The notes: generated by a model not told the origin, from the sequence alone. 44,154 nt of DNA from Arthrobacter rhizophilus (GCF_026241105.1 NZ_JAPFFT010000028.1:1-44154); one strand, 5' to 3'; counted from the stretch's first letter, positions 1-7,211 are shown. A program made the numbers and translations.

Positions 1-197
1 CATGCTCAGGAAAGCCCCGGCGCGGAATGACCACAGCAGCCCGAACTCCTACACCACCTCCGAGTGGACATGCCCCCTCCTCGTTTGAACCATTGGACAT
101 AGCAGCACTATGTCCACTCCTGGCACCAAGGAGAGCGCATGCTCAGGGGAACCGGAGCACTATGTCCACTCCTGGCACCAAGGAGAGCGCATGCTCA
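1..197. repeat. Intergenic tandem and inverted repeat cluster
   Basis: A 42-bp unit occurs twice, at 104-145 and 156-197, with a period of 52 bp and no difference that I can see. Bases 1-10 repeat the end of the unit as found at 139-148, so a further copy may lie left of the window. The unit's ATGTCCACTC (110-119 and 162-171) is the exact reverse complement of GAGTGGACAT at 62-71. A perfect 9-bp dyad (94-102 with 108-116, 5-nt loop) overlaps the first unit. The last three bases of the second unit form the stop codon of the phosphatase gene. No gene is supported in 1-194. Confidence 0.8.
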
Positions 198-1037
198 CGT
201 GAATTGCGGCACCGAGGTGAGCGCGGCGCGCAACTCGCGGACCGCCGTCGGGCCTCCCGCAATGAACCAATCGAGGCCATTGACTCGCACGACGTCGGTG
301 TCCCCGCCTGCCGCACGAACGATCGCCTTGCCGGGGAGCCAGTCCCACTCGGGGCAGCTGTGTTGGAACCAGCAGCCCAGTTCGCCGTCGGCCACCCTGC
401 CGAGATCGCAGGAGCCGGATCCGAACATGCGGAGCGAGGCAGTGGACACCGCTGCGGCGTGCCACGGCATGGCGGCGCGAGGATCGGCAAGCCACTTGGG
501 GTGAATGTAGGTGGCGGCGCCGAGTTCGCTGAGGGCCGCCCCCGATGGTCCGGAAATCCGTTCATCGTTGAGCGTCGCGGGGTGGCCTTCCCCGCCAATC
601 CAGAGCTTGTCCAACTCGGGCTGGTAGATTGCTCCGAGGATGACGTCGGGATCCGACGCGACGCCGTGCGATGCCGGCCGCTCGTGCTTCAAGGCGATCG
701 CGGAGCACCAGTACGTGGAGCCGTGCAGGAAATTGTAGGTACCGTCCACGGGGTCGATCACCCACATGCGGCCGCTGGTTCCTGCCACCGAGCTTCCCTC
801 TTCGCCAAGGATGCCGTCGTCGGGACGGCAGCGGCGCAGCTGCTCAAGGACATAGGCCTCAGCCGCATGGTCTGCGGCGGTCACCACGTCCGAAACCGAG
901 GTCTTGCGTTCTCCCTGCAACCCGCCCATCCGCATCAGCAGGGCAAGTTGCCCGGCTTCCCGGACCAGGGCAGCAGCCAGTTCGTAGTCGTCCAGCGATG
1001 GGTCAAGTTCTGTGGCGGAGTGCCTGCCAGTGGTCAT
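195..1037 (-). CDS. Inositol monophosphatase family phosphatase
   Basis: This 280-residue protein belongs to the Mg2+-dependent inositol monophosphatase superfamily. Members hydrolyse phosphate monoesters such as inositol-1-phosphate or histidinol phosphate. The metal-binding elements are in order: acidic residues in SVSDVVTAAD (47-56), GEEGS (78-82), the DPVDGT box (95-100), and a WD motif in the segment EWDWLPGKAIVRAAGG near the C-terminus. Length is normal for the family, slightly extended at the N-terminus. No signal peptide is seen, so it is probably cytoplasmic. The gene stands alone and is divergent from the membrane protein at 1071. Substrate cannot be assigned: hisN-like and suhB-like members share these motifs. 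Confidence 0.88.
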   Translation of the reverse strand: MTTGRHSATELDPSLDDYELAAALVREAGQLALLMRMGGLQGERKTSVSDVVTAADHAAEAYVLEQLRRCRPDDGILGEEGSSVAGTSGRMWVIDPVDGTYNFLHGSTYWCSAIALKHERPASHGVASDPDVILGAIYQPELDKLWIGGEGHPATLNDERISGPSGAALSELGAATYIHPKWLADPRAAMPWHAAAVSTASLRMFGSGSCDLGRVADGELGCWFQHSCPEWDWLPGKAIVRAAGGDTDVVRVNGLDWFIAGGPTAVRELRAALTSVPQFT

Positions 1038-1057
1038 GAGTCCAGCTTATGTGGCGG

Positions 1058-1063
1058 GATAAT
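1058..1063 (+). promoter_or_regulatory. -10 element giving a probably leaderless transcript
   Basis: GATAAT ends eight bases before the ATG at 1071, where transcription would be expected to start. No Shine-Dalgarno sequence precedes that ATG. A convincing -35 box is not visible. Confidence 0.4.
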
Positions 1064-1070
1064 GATTCAT

Positions 1071-1697
1071 ATGGCCAAGACCCCTGCCCAACGCATCAAG
1101 AAGCACGGCGCCAACGCTGCCGTCCCGCAGCACCATTTGCCGTCCGTGGTCAATCCCACCACGCAGCGATCTCCCGAGAAGGCGCAAAGCAACGCAAAGC
1201 TCGTGGTGATCGCCGGGGTTGTGGCCAGCCTTTTCCTATTCTGGTACGTGCATCTCCTGACCCTGAACCAGATGACCCAGTTGTCGGGCGGCATGGCCAT
1301 GCCTGATTCCCTCATTGGCGGATTCTCCACGGATTACGTCCAGCAGTTGCACTCCGCGATGAACGATGACGCCCGTGGCCAGCTCAGCTACATCCACAAA
1401 ACCGCCGGAACCCTTTTTCCGCTGATCTTCGGCTTCACCTGGCTTCTGCTCATCGGCACCAACGTTGCCGGCAAGTCACTGCGTTGGATTCTGTGGGCTG
1501 CTCCCCTGCTGTTCGCGGTGGTCCGTTTGTGGAGCAACGTGGCGGTTGACGCCGCGCTGGGATCTGCCGTGCCCGACGCCGGACAGGTGGCTTTGGCGTC
1601 CACGCTCACCGTCTTGGGCTGGGTGCTTTTCCTGCTGAGCCTTTTGGCTGGCGGCGCGGCTGTGTTTATGGGGCGTCGGCGTTCAAAGAGCGCCTGA
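1071..1697 (+). CDS. Small membrane protein with four predicted helices
   Basis: I do not recognise this 208-residue protein. It has a basic, soluble N-terminus of about 45 residues (starting MAKTPAQRIKKHG), one long hydrophobic helix, a periplasm-like loop of about 60 residues, then three more hydrophobic segments and a basic RRRSKSA tail. The tail suggests a cytoplasmic C-terminus. ATG 1071 is preferred over ATG 1062 because of the -10 hexamer at 1058-1063, which implies leaderless translation. An open frame continues upstream to position 27, but that part is antisense to the phosphatase gene and has no protein-like character. Its 3' end overlaps the convergent DUF998 gene by 32 bp, so antisense effects between the two transcripts are possible. 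Confidence 0.72.
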   Translation: MAKTPAQRIKKHGANAAVPQHHLPSVVNPTTQRSPEKAQSNAKLVVIAGVVASLFLFWYVHLLTLNQMTQLSGGMAMPDSLIGGFSTDYVQQLHSAMNDDARGQLSYIHKTAGTLFPLIFGFTWLLLIGTNVAGKSLRWILWAAPLLFAVVRLWSNVAVDAALGSAVPDAGQVALASTLTVLGWVLFLLSLLAGGAAVFMGRRRSKSA

Positions 1698-2454
1698 CGA
1701 TCCTGCGTTCCCGGTGCACTCGCCGCGCCACCACCAGGCCAACGAGCGAGAGCCCGAGGATGATCGGGTAGGCCATGGTCCGTTCGATGGCGCCGGGCTC
1801 GTCCACGCGCAGCGCCGAAGCAAGGACGAAAATCGTTGCGCCCAAGGACACCACACCGAAGAGCAGCACCATCCAGGACATCGTGGTGCGTCGCAGCCAT
1901 ACCAGGCCCAGCAATGCCAGTGCCAGCGGTCCCGCAATGAAATACAGCCCCGCTCCCGTCAAGTGCCAGGCCAGAGCCGTGTCCTCCGGAACCAGTCCCA
2001 CGATGGTTTGGCCGATGCCGGCCACCAGCACCAGCACGCGCACCGCACCGGCAGCAAGCCACGGTACCTTTCCAGGGCCGGAACGGATGTAGCGCTGCCT
2101 TGGTTGCGCAGCCACGGACAACACCGCCGAGCTCAGCAGCACGGCACCTAGCACCATAGCAAGGCCTTGCAGGACGAAGGAGGCGTTCATGAGCCAGTTC
2201 AGTGGCGAACAGACCTCATAGCCGTTGAACTGCCCGCACTTGGCTGCGCCGAGGTCGCTGATGACATGGGCGCGGCGATCATAGCCAGGAGTGCCTTGCC
2301 AAGCGGCCATGGCGGCGGCTTCAACGATGAAGTAGTGGACGAGGCTGAGGGAGGCCCATGCCCCCACCAACTCGCGTCTTCCGGCGAGGTCCGGCAGCAA
2401 TCCACGTTCTTCGGACAAAGGATCCCCGGCCCGCAGGGGGCCCGCCGTCGTCAT
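1666..2454 (-). CDS. DUF998 family membrane protein (paralog 1)
   Basis: This 262-residue integral membrane protein belongs to DUF998, a family of unknown function. The family-like core is YDRRAHVISDLGA near residue 58-70, followed by a conserved NxxWLMNASFVLQGLAM segment. I count about six hydrophobic helices. A two-cysteine loop (CGQFNGYEVC) after the first helices probably faces outside. It is clearly paralogous to the protein at 6383-7147: both share the ISDLGA core, the paired cysteines, the LMNASF helix and a C-terminal Arg-rich tail following RxMAYPI. The gene ends inside the 3' end of the convergent gene at 1697. Nothing in the sequence indicates a substrate. Confidence 0.82.
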   Translation of the reverse strand: MTTAGPLRAGDPLSEERGLLPDLAGRRELVGAWASLSLVHYFIVEAAAMAAWQGTPGYDRRAHVISDLGAAKCGQFNGYEVCSPLNWLMNASFVLQGLAMVLGAVLLSSAVLSVAAQPRQRYIRSGPGKVPWLAAGAVRVLVLVAGIGQTIVGLVPEDTALAWHLTGAGLYFIAGPLALALLGLVWLRRTTMSWMVLLFGVVSLGATIFVLASALRVDEPGAIERTMAYPIILGLSLVGLVVARRVHRERRIVRRSLNADAP

Positions 2455-2540
2455 AGCGCCAGAATAGCCGCCCGCGGAGCGGGAACGAAGACCCGGGGAG
2501 GAAGACGCTCCGAAACGAAGGAGCCCGCGGTCCGCGGGTG

Positions 2541-3581
2541 TTACTCGTGTTCCGGACCGGTTCCCGGGGCGAGCATCTCCCGGGCTTGGAGCGCACGCTG
2601 GTGGGCGCCGGCTTTGTCGAAGCGGTCAGCCGCTTCGAGCAGGCTTTGCCTTGCTGACTGCTTGCTCCCGGTATCGGCTTGGGCACGGGCCATCAGGAGG
2701 AATATTTCGCCTGCCATCTGCGGGGGCAGTTGGTCAGCACGGCCCCTGAGCTCGTCCAGCAACTTTATTGCTGCGCCAGCGTCGCCCGCGAGGTAGGTCC
2801 AATGCGCTCGGTTGAGTCGAAGCAGGAGAATTTCCTCTTCGTTGCCGCCCACCACATCCGTGGCAAGCTCCGCCCGTTCAATGCACCGCAGGGTGGCGGC
2901 ATCTGCCACTTCGGCGGCCAGCCTCATCGCTGCCGATGCCTTGTTGAATTTGGCCCAGACATCAAGGTTCCGGGAAGGGGAAAAGGTTTCCGCTGCAAGC
3001 TCATGGTAGTGGAGCCCTTCATCGACCTTGTCGCAAAGGAAGGCCACATTGCCGATCACCCAGTACGCTTTCCCGGCTAGCTGGTCATCCATTTCATCCG
3101 AGATTCTTGCCGAGAGGGACAAGCACTCCTCCCAGGCCTCCTCCAGCTTGCCGGACTCGCCAAACGCGGCAATCAGTGCCTGCCTGGCATGGACGTCGAT
3201 TTCCATGTCGGCGTCATCATCGACCAATCCAACTGCCGATGCCGCAGCCGAGGTGGCCAGCTCAAGGAGTCCTTCACCCCGCAGGGAATTCGCCATCAAG
3301 ATGAGTGCCCGGGCCCGGTGTTGGGGTGAAGCCGCAGCCAACGATGCCTCGGAAAGGGACCTCGCCAGCGCAGTGCTGGCAGCGAAGTCACCTGCGTCAA
3401 GAAGATTCTCTGCTTGAAGGAAAGTCATGTTCCACCATCCGGTGGAATCGCCCTCGTCAAGAGCAATATCAGCAGCCGAGCGCGCACCATCGGCGGCCTT
3501 GGCGAAGTCGTGGCTGGCCCGGTGCCCCCTCGACTGCAGTTCCGCGGCGGCGTACGACGGCGCAACCTTCTTTTCTCCCAT
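2541..3581 (-). CDS. TPR-only cytoplasmic protein, possible peptide sensor
   Basis: The 346-residue protein is almost entirely helical, made of consecutive TPR-like helix pairs (for example residues 51-115, 130-200 and 260-335). It has no signal peptide, membrane helix or N-terminal helix-turn-helix; an upstream in-frame stop rules out a longer N-terminus. TPR arrays of this kind sense oligopeptides in Rap, PlcR and ComR proteins (RRNPP family), or form the sensor half of XRE-TPR regulators. Here only the sensor half is present, as in Rap phosphatases. Residues 47-51 read TGWWN, resembling the ATGWWPN repeats of the divergent secreted protein at 3752. Translation is probably leaderless: CATAAT at 3588-3593 sits six bases before the ATG. 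Function is inferred from architecture and neighbourhood only. Confidence 0.72.
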   Translation of the reverse strand: MGEKKVAPSYAAAELQSRGHRASHDFAKAADGARSAADIALDEGDSTGWWNMTFLQAENLLDAGDFAASTALARSLSEASLAAASPQHRARALILMANSLRGEGLLELATSAAASAVGLVDDDADMEIDVHARQALIAAFGESGKLEEAWEECLSLSARISDEMDDQLAGKAYWVIGNVAFLCDKVDEGLHYHELAAETFSPSRNLDVWAKFNKASAAMRLAAEVADAATLRCIERAELATDVVGGNEEEILLLRLNRAHWTYLAGDAGAAIKLLDELRGRADQLPPQMAGEIFLLMARAQADTGSKQSARQSLLEAADRFDKAGAHQRALQAREMLAPGTGPEHE

Positions 3582-3642
3582 GGGTCCATTATGTCTCTGA
3601 GACCCTCCACCGATGATTCCGGTGAGCGTTTAGCATGTTTCT

Positions 3643-3692
3643 GCACCGTGCGGACGAACATTGATGACACGGCGTGTCGCTGCTCTTATAAT
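3643..3692 (+). promoter_or_regulatory. Promoter and operator-like dyads for the repeat-peptide gene
   Basis: The -35 is ATGACA (3664-3669) and the -10 is a consensus TATAAT (3687-3692), with 17-bp spacing; transcription should start near 3699. A perfect dyad GACAC-GGC-GTGTC (3666-3678) overlaps the -35 and spacer, and a second dyad GCAC-C-GTGC lies at 3643-3651. The positions suit a repressor or activator site. The divergent TPR gene starts at 3581 from its own -10 element. Confidence 0.7.
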
Positions 3693-3751
3693 GAGCATGC
3701 TTCACTTCGTTCACTCCAGTCGCATCAGTCACTCATATCAGGAGCTTCCGC

Positions 3752-4078
3752 ATGAAAAGAACTATCGCCGCTCTCCTTGCTGCCGCAGCAATCTTGCTTG
3801 CCGGAATTTCCGGCTCGGCAGCCGTTTCCGCCAGCAGCGAGAGTCCCTCACACGACTCGTCCATCGCCACTGGCTGGTGGCCGAACTTCGCCCAGAACTC
3901 GGCAGAAGCCACTGGCTGGTGGCCGAACTTCGCCCAGAACTCGGCAGAAGCCACTGGCTGGTGGCCGAACTCCACCACTCAGGGTTCGCCTCAGGCCACT
4001 GGCTGGTGGCCGAACTCCACCACTCAGGGTTCGCCTCAGGCCACTGGCTGGTGGCCCAACTCCACCCCGTCCAACTAG
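3752..4078 (+). CDS. Secreted small protein of five ATGWWPN repeats
   Basis: This 108-residue precursor has a Sec signal peptide (MKRT, a hydrophobic Ala/Leu/Ile core, and a likely cleavage after VSA at residue 27). A short Ser-rich linker (28-38) follows, then five repeats that each begin ATGWWPN: 39-52, 53-66, 67-81, 82-96 and 97-108. Inter-repeat linkers are FAQNSAE in the first two and STTQGSPQ in the next two. AGGAG at 3740-3744 lies seven bases before the ATG, and a perfect terminator follows the stop, so it is a monocistronic, probably well-expressed gene. I know of no family with this repeat. Multi-copy precursors such as yeast alpha-factor release several identical peptides, so a processed pheromone, antimicrobial or other exported peptide is the leading inference. 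No maturase is encoded beside it. Confidence 0.85.
   Translation: MKRTIAALLAAAAILLAGISGSAAVSASSESPSHDSSIATGWWPNFAQNSAEATGWWPNFAQNSAEATGWWPNSTTQGSPQATGWWPNSTTQGSPQATGWWPNSTPSN
3866..4075 (+). repeat. In-gene 42/45-bp tandem repeats
   Basis: Five units lie at 3866-3907, 3908-3949 (42 bp, identical to each other), 3950-3994, 3995-4039 (45 bp, identical to each other) and 4040-4075 (partial, degenerate end). The pairwise perfect identity, including third codon positions, points to recent duplication or ongoing unit exchange, so copy number may vary among strains. Confidence 0.92.
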
Positions 4079-4087
4079 CAATACCTG

Positions 4088-4117
4088 AAAGGCACCGGAC
4101 CAAGGTCCGGTGCCTTT
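4088..4117. terminator. Perfect 14-bp intrinsic terminator
   Basis: Arms 4088-4101 and 4104-4117 are perfectly complementary around an AA centre, with AAA at one end and TTT at the other. It can therefore stop both the repeat-peptide transcript (plus) and the GGDEF-EAL transcript (minus), whose stop codon is at 4150. Confidence 0.88.
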
Positions 4118-4149
4118 CTGTTGGCGCTCTGTTGCCGCCGCAAATCCGT

Positions 4150-5670
4150 TCAGGCGCCGCGCAGCAGCTCCGCGAATTTCTCGGGTGGCATGGGCCGTCC
4201 GAAGTAGTACCCCTGGCCGCTGGCACAACCGAGGCGGGAAAGCTCAGCCGCTTGGTCAGCCGTTTCGATGCCCTCAGCAACTGCCTGCATTCCGCAGGCA
4301 TGGATGAGCTGAAGAACCGCCGCCACAAAGTCCCGTTCCTTGTCGTCCGTGCCCAGGCCCTGAATCAGGGAACGGTCAATCTTGACCACGTTGACGGGAA
4401 GGTTGCGTAGATAACTGATGGACGAATAGCCGGTGCCGAAATCGTCGATCTCCAAGCGGATCCCCAGGCGCCGGAGGCCGGTCAGCGAGTATTTGTCGAT
4501 GTCGCTGCCGTTCACCGCCATCGACTCCGTGAGTTCGATGACCAGCCTTGCTGCTTCCACTCCGGTTTCGGCGAGCACTTCCCGCACATGCTCGATCAAG
4601 TCGAGGCTTTGAAGTTCAGTTGTTGAAATATTGACCCGCATGCTGAAGTCTTCGTCCACCCCCGGGCCGTCCTGCCACTCGCGCAATTGCCGCATTGCTT
4701 GGCGAAGGACCCAATAGCCCAGATCGATGATGATGCCGGTTTCCTCGGCCAGCGGAATGAACGCATCCGGCATCAGCAATCCCCTGTCGGGGTGGTTCCA
4801 CCGCACCAGCGCTTCCGCGCCCTCAATCCGGCCCGTACTCAACTCGACAACAGGCTGGAAATGGAGAATCAACTGATCTGTCCGGATGGCTTCACGCAGC
4901 TCCGAGATCATGAGGCCTTGGAGTCGGCGTGCATACAACAAGGCGGGCTCGAAGACCCTCACAGTGCTCCGCTGCTCGGCCTTGGCCGCATACATCGCAG
5001 TGTCGGCTTCCATCACGAGGTCGTCCACTGACTGCCCGGGTTCGCCAACCGTGAGCCCGATGCTGGATCCGCAGATGATCCGGACTTCGCCAATCTCGAT
5101 GCTCTCGCCCACTGCCCGGAGGATCCTTTTGGCAACCCCACGTGCGTGAGCCGCATTGGATTTTGGCAGCATGACGGCAAACTCGTCCCCGCCAAGCCTG
5201 GCCACCGTGTCTCCGTCGCGGACCGCCGCGAGCAAGCGCTTGGCAGTGACCTGCAGGACAGTATCACCGGCGCCGTGCCCCAGGGTGTCGTTGATGCCCT
5301 TGAACGAGTTCAGGTCCAAGACGAGCAATGCGGGTGGAAGTTCTCCCCGTTCGGACTCCGCCAGCTCGTGGCTCAGTGCCCTGTTGAGGGCAGTGCGGTT
5401 GGCCAGCTGGGTCAGCGGATCCGTGAGGGCCATCCTCTCAAGTTCGATTTGGGCCTCGCGCAGCATTGCCGTGCGGTTTTCGACCCGTTCCTCGAGTTCC
5501 TGGTAGATGGCTTGAAGATCGTCCGCCATGAGATTAATCCCGGTGATGACGGCAGCTACCTCGTCTCGCGGGCCAGAGACGGGGATCCGGGTGCTGAGGT
5601 CGCCGTCCGCAATCCGGACTACCCCTTCAACCAGGGCAAGGAGTCGAGGATCCTGGGACTCATGATTCAC
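4150..5670 (-). CDS. Soluble HAMP-GGDEF-EAL c-di-GMP enzyme
   Basis: The 506-residue protein makes and/or degrades cyclic di-GMP. A HAMP-like segment (about 10-53) and a coiled-coil linker (53-80) lead into a GGDEF domain with intact GGDEF at 160-164 and an inhibitory-site RxxD (RDGD, 151-154). The EAL domain follows with EAL at 286-288, DDFG at 409-412 and Lys430. All key residues of both domains are present, so either activity is possible. Unusually for a HAMP protein, there is no membrane segment, so the HAMP-like helix pair probably receives input from a partner. The GTG start at 5670 lies inside the end of the upstream STAS-like gene (11-bp overlap), which makes that protein the obvious candidate partner. 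Confidence 0.92.
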   Translation of the reverse strand: MNHESQDPRLLALVEGVVRIADGDLSTRIPVSGPRDEVAAVITGINLMADDLQAIYQELEERVENRTAMLREAQIELERMALTDPLTQLANRTALNRALSHELAESERGELPPALLVLDLNSFKGINDTLGHGAGDTVLQVTAKRLLAAVRDGDTVARLGGDEFAVMLPKSNAAHARGVAKRILRAVGESIEIGEVRIICGSSIGLTVGEPGQSVDDLVMEADTAMYAAKAEQRSTVRVFEPALLYARRLQGLMISELREAIRTDQLILHFQPVVELSTGRIEGAEALVRWNHPDRGLLMPDAFIPLAEETGIIIDLGYWVLRQAMRQLREWQDGPGVDEDFSMRVNISTTELQSLDLIEHVREVLAETGVEAARLVIELTESMAVNGSDIDKYSLTGLRRLGIRLEIDDFGTGYSSISYLRNLPVNVVKIDRSLIQGLGTDDKERDFVAAVLQLIHACGMQAVAEGIETADQAAELSRLGCASGQGYYFGRPMPPEKFAELLRGA

Positions 5671-6106
5671 GGTGGTGCTCTATCAACCAGTCGCGGGCTT
5701 CCGCCTCGGAGGTGAAGAACCTCGCCGGAACTGAGTCCGACCTTGCCCGCAGGAGGTAATGCGCGATCACCCGATCCACGGGGCTCTCCCCCAGCAAGGC
5801 ACAGGCGGATACAACGACGGAATTCGTGTAGCCTAGGCGCGCATCGTTCGTGACTGACAGTACGCCGGTCACTGTCAGCAGGAGCGGCAGCCTCCGTCCA
5901 TCCGCAACAGCACAGACGGCCGCGGCGGCAGCCCGTGCTTCCGGCGAACGGACCACAGTGTTGGGCGGGAGGGTGACCTCAACGATGCCGTCTTCCGCTA
6001 GGTCCACGGTGATCTGGTCCGCAACGCTGGAGACCGCTCCCGAAGAAGCATGAAGCGCACCATCAGGGAGGCGGGATTCCTGGGCAGGCAGTGTCTGGGC
6101 GCTCAT
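5660..6106 (-). CDS. STAS/SpoIIAA-like (DUF7793-type) protein
   Basis: The 148-residue reading starts at the ATG at 6106, which has GGGAGG ten bases upstream. Further upstream the frame is open to 6364 but reads as low-quality sequence. The core has alternating hydrophobic strands and helices (VDLAEDGIVEVTLPP; RLPLLLTVTGVLSVT) and ends with FFTSEAEARDWL, a pattern like SpoIIAA/STAS-fold proteins in which the last helix carries AxxWL. I infer membership of the actinobacterial DUF7793 group, of unknown function. Its stop overlaps the GGDEF-EAL start, so the two are probably made in fixed ratio and may interact. No catalytic residues are evident. Confidence 0.72.
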   Translation of the reverse strand: MSAQTLPAQESRLPDGALHASSGAVSSVADQITVDLAEDGIVEVTLPPNTVVRSPEARAAAAAVCAVADGRRLPLLLTVTGVLSVTNDARLGYTNSVVVSACALLGESPVDRVIAHYLLRARSDSVPARFFTSEAEARDWLIEHHRES

Positions 6107-6382
6107 CGGTGTGTGGCCTCCCGCCGTCGGGCAATCAGCCCGCGAAGGTCCCGAAAGGCACGAACCAGGAGGTAGGATGTTTCCTTTGTGGGGAATATGA
6201 AGCCTGCGTGTCCCGTACGACGCAGAACAAGCTGATGAGTCATGGGTCCTATGTTCTGCCGTGTCGATCAATCTAGTCGGCGCCAAGCTGCGTGGAACCC
6301 TCAGCCCGGCGCCATTCCGGTGAGTGCACTCATGATAATGCACAGACTGCCCTCCCATTGACATGAGGCTACCCCTGAAAAC

Positions 6383-7147
6383 TCAGCGTCCTGCAAACCG
6401 CGCCGTTGTCCGTCGTACTTCCCGGACCCGCTGCGCCACCACGAGCCCCGCAGCGCAAAATCCGACGGTGATCGGATAGGCCATCAGGCGTTCCAAGGTT
6501 CCCGGTTCGGGAACGTCCATCCGGGTCACGCCGCCCATCACGAGGGCGCCCAGCGACACCGTTCCAGCCACCAGAATGAACCAACTCATCGGCGTGTGCG
6601 GCAGCCAGAGCAGTCCGAGGAGCAACAGGGCGAACGCTCCGCCGATGAAGAACATGAGTGCGCCAACAAGGTGCAAGGGAGACCTAAGGTCTTCGGGCAC
6701 ACATCCGACAACGACGGTTCCCAGCCCGGAGATGCCCGTCAAAACGCGGACCGCGACGGCGGACGTCCACCCTTTGCGATAGGCGGCGCCTTGCTGGATC
6801 CGCACACCGGGACGGGCCGCAATACACAGGAGCGCGGAGCTGAGCAGGAGCGCCCCGAACAGCATTCCAAGGCCCTGCACCAGAAAGGACGCATTCATGA
6901 GCAGATGGAACGGCGAACAGATGTCACGGTGCTCGTAGATCCCGCAGTTGATGGCGCCAAGGTCGCTGATGAAACCAGTCCGGCGATCGTAGGCCCCGGG
7001 CCCGCGCCAGGCTTCGATCACTGCCGATTCGGCCACGAAATACTGCACCACGCTCAACTGCGCCCAGCCGCCAATGATCGATCGGGTCGAGGCCAGGTCC
7101 GGCAGGTAGTCGCCGGGGGCGGCCGGCACCGTCATCTGATCTCCCAT
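6383..7147 (-). CDS. DUF998 family membrane protein (paralog 2)
   Basis: This 254-residue membrane protein is a paralog of the protein at 1666-2454. The shared pattern is YDRRTGFISDLGA near residue 60, a CGIYEHRDIC two-cysteine loop, the LLMNASFLVQGLGM helix, the VVGCVPED turn, and RLMAYPI before the Arg-rich C-terminus. About six membrane helices are visible. ATG 7147 gives MGDQM; the second Met, four codons later, is an alternative start. It is separated from the STAS-like gene by 276 bp and is probably transcribed alone. DUF998 proteins have no established function, and nothing here adds one. Confidence 0.82.
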   Translation of the reverse strand: MGDQMTVPAAPGDYLPDLASTRSIIGGWAQLSVVQYFVAESAVIEAWRGPGAYDRRTGFISDLGAINCGIYEHRDICSPFHLLMNASFLVQGLGMLFGALLLSSALLCIAARPGVRIQQGAAYRKGWTSAVAVRVLTGISGLGTVVVGCVPEDLRSPLHLVGALMFFIGGAFALLLLGLLWLPHTPMSWFILVAGTVSLGALVMGGVTRMDVPEPGTLERLMAYPITVGFCAAGLVVAQRVREVRRTTARFAGR

Positions 7148-7211
7148 GCGGGCCAGCCTAGCGGCACATGCGGAGAGGCGACGGCCTGTCGGTGTTCAGA
7201 GGCCGCCAGTG

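Noticed and set aside
27..1070. N-terminal extension of the membrane protein at 1071
   Set aside because: This part of the frame is antisense to the inositol-phosphatase gene and is low-complexity Arg/Gly/Ala sequence; the promoter-like hexamer lies at 1058-1063.
3866..4075. CRISPR-like array
   Set aside because: The repeats are 42 and 45 bp with no unique spacers and encode an in-frame protein with signal peptide; no cas genes are present.
6107..6364. N-terminal extension of the STAS-like protein
   Set aside because: The upstream part has Cys/His/Pro-rich sequence without family character, while the internal ATG 6106 has a good GGGAGG ribosome site.
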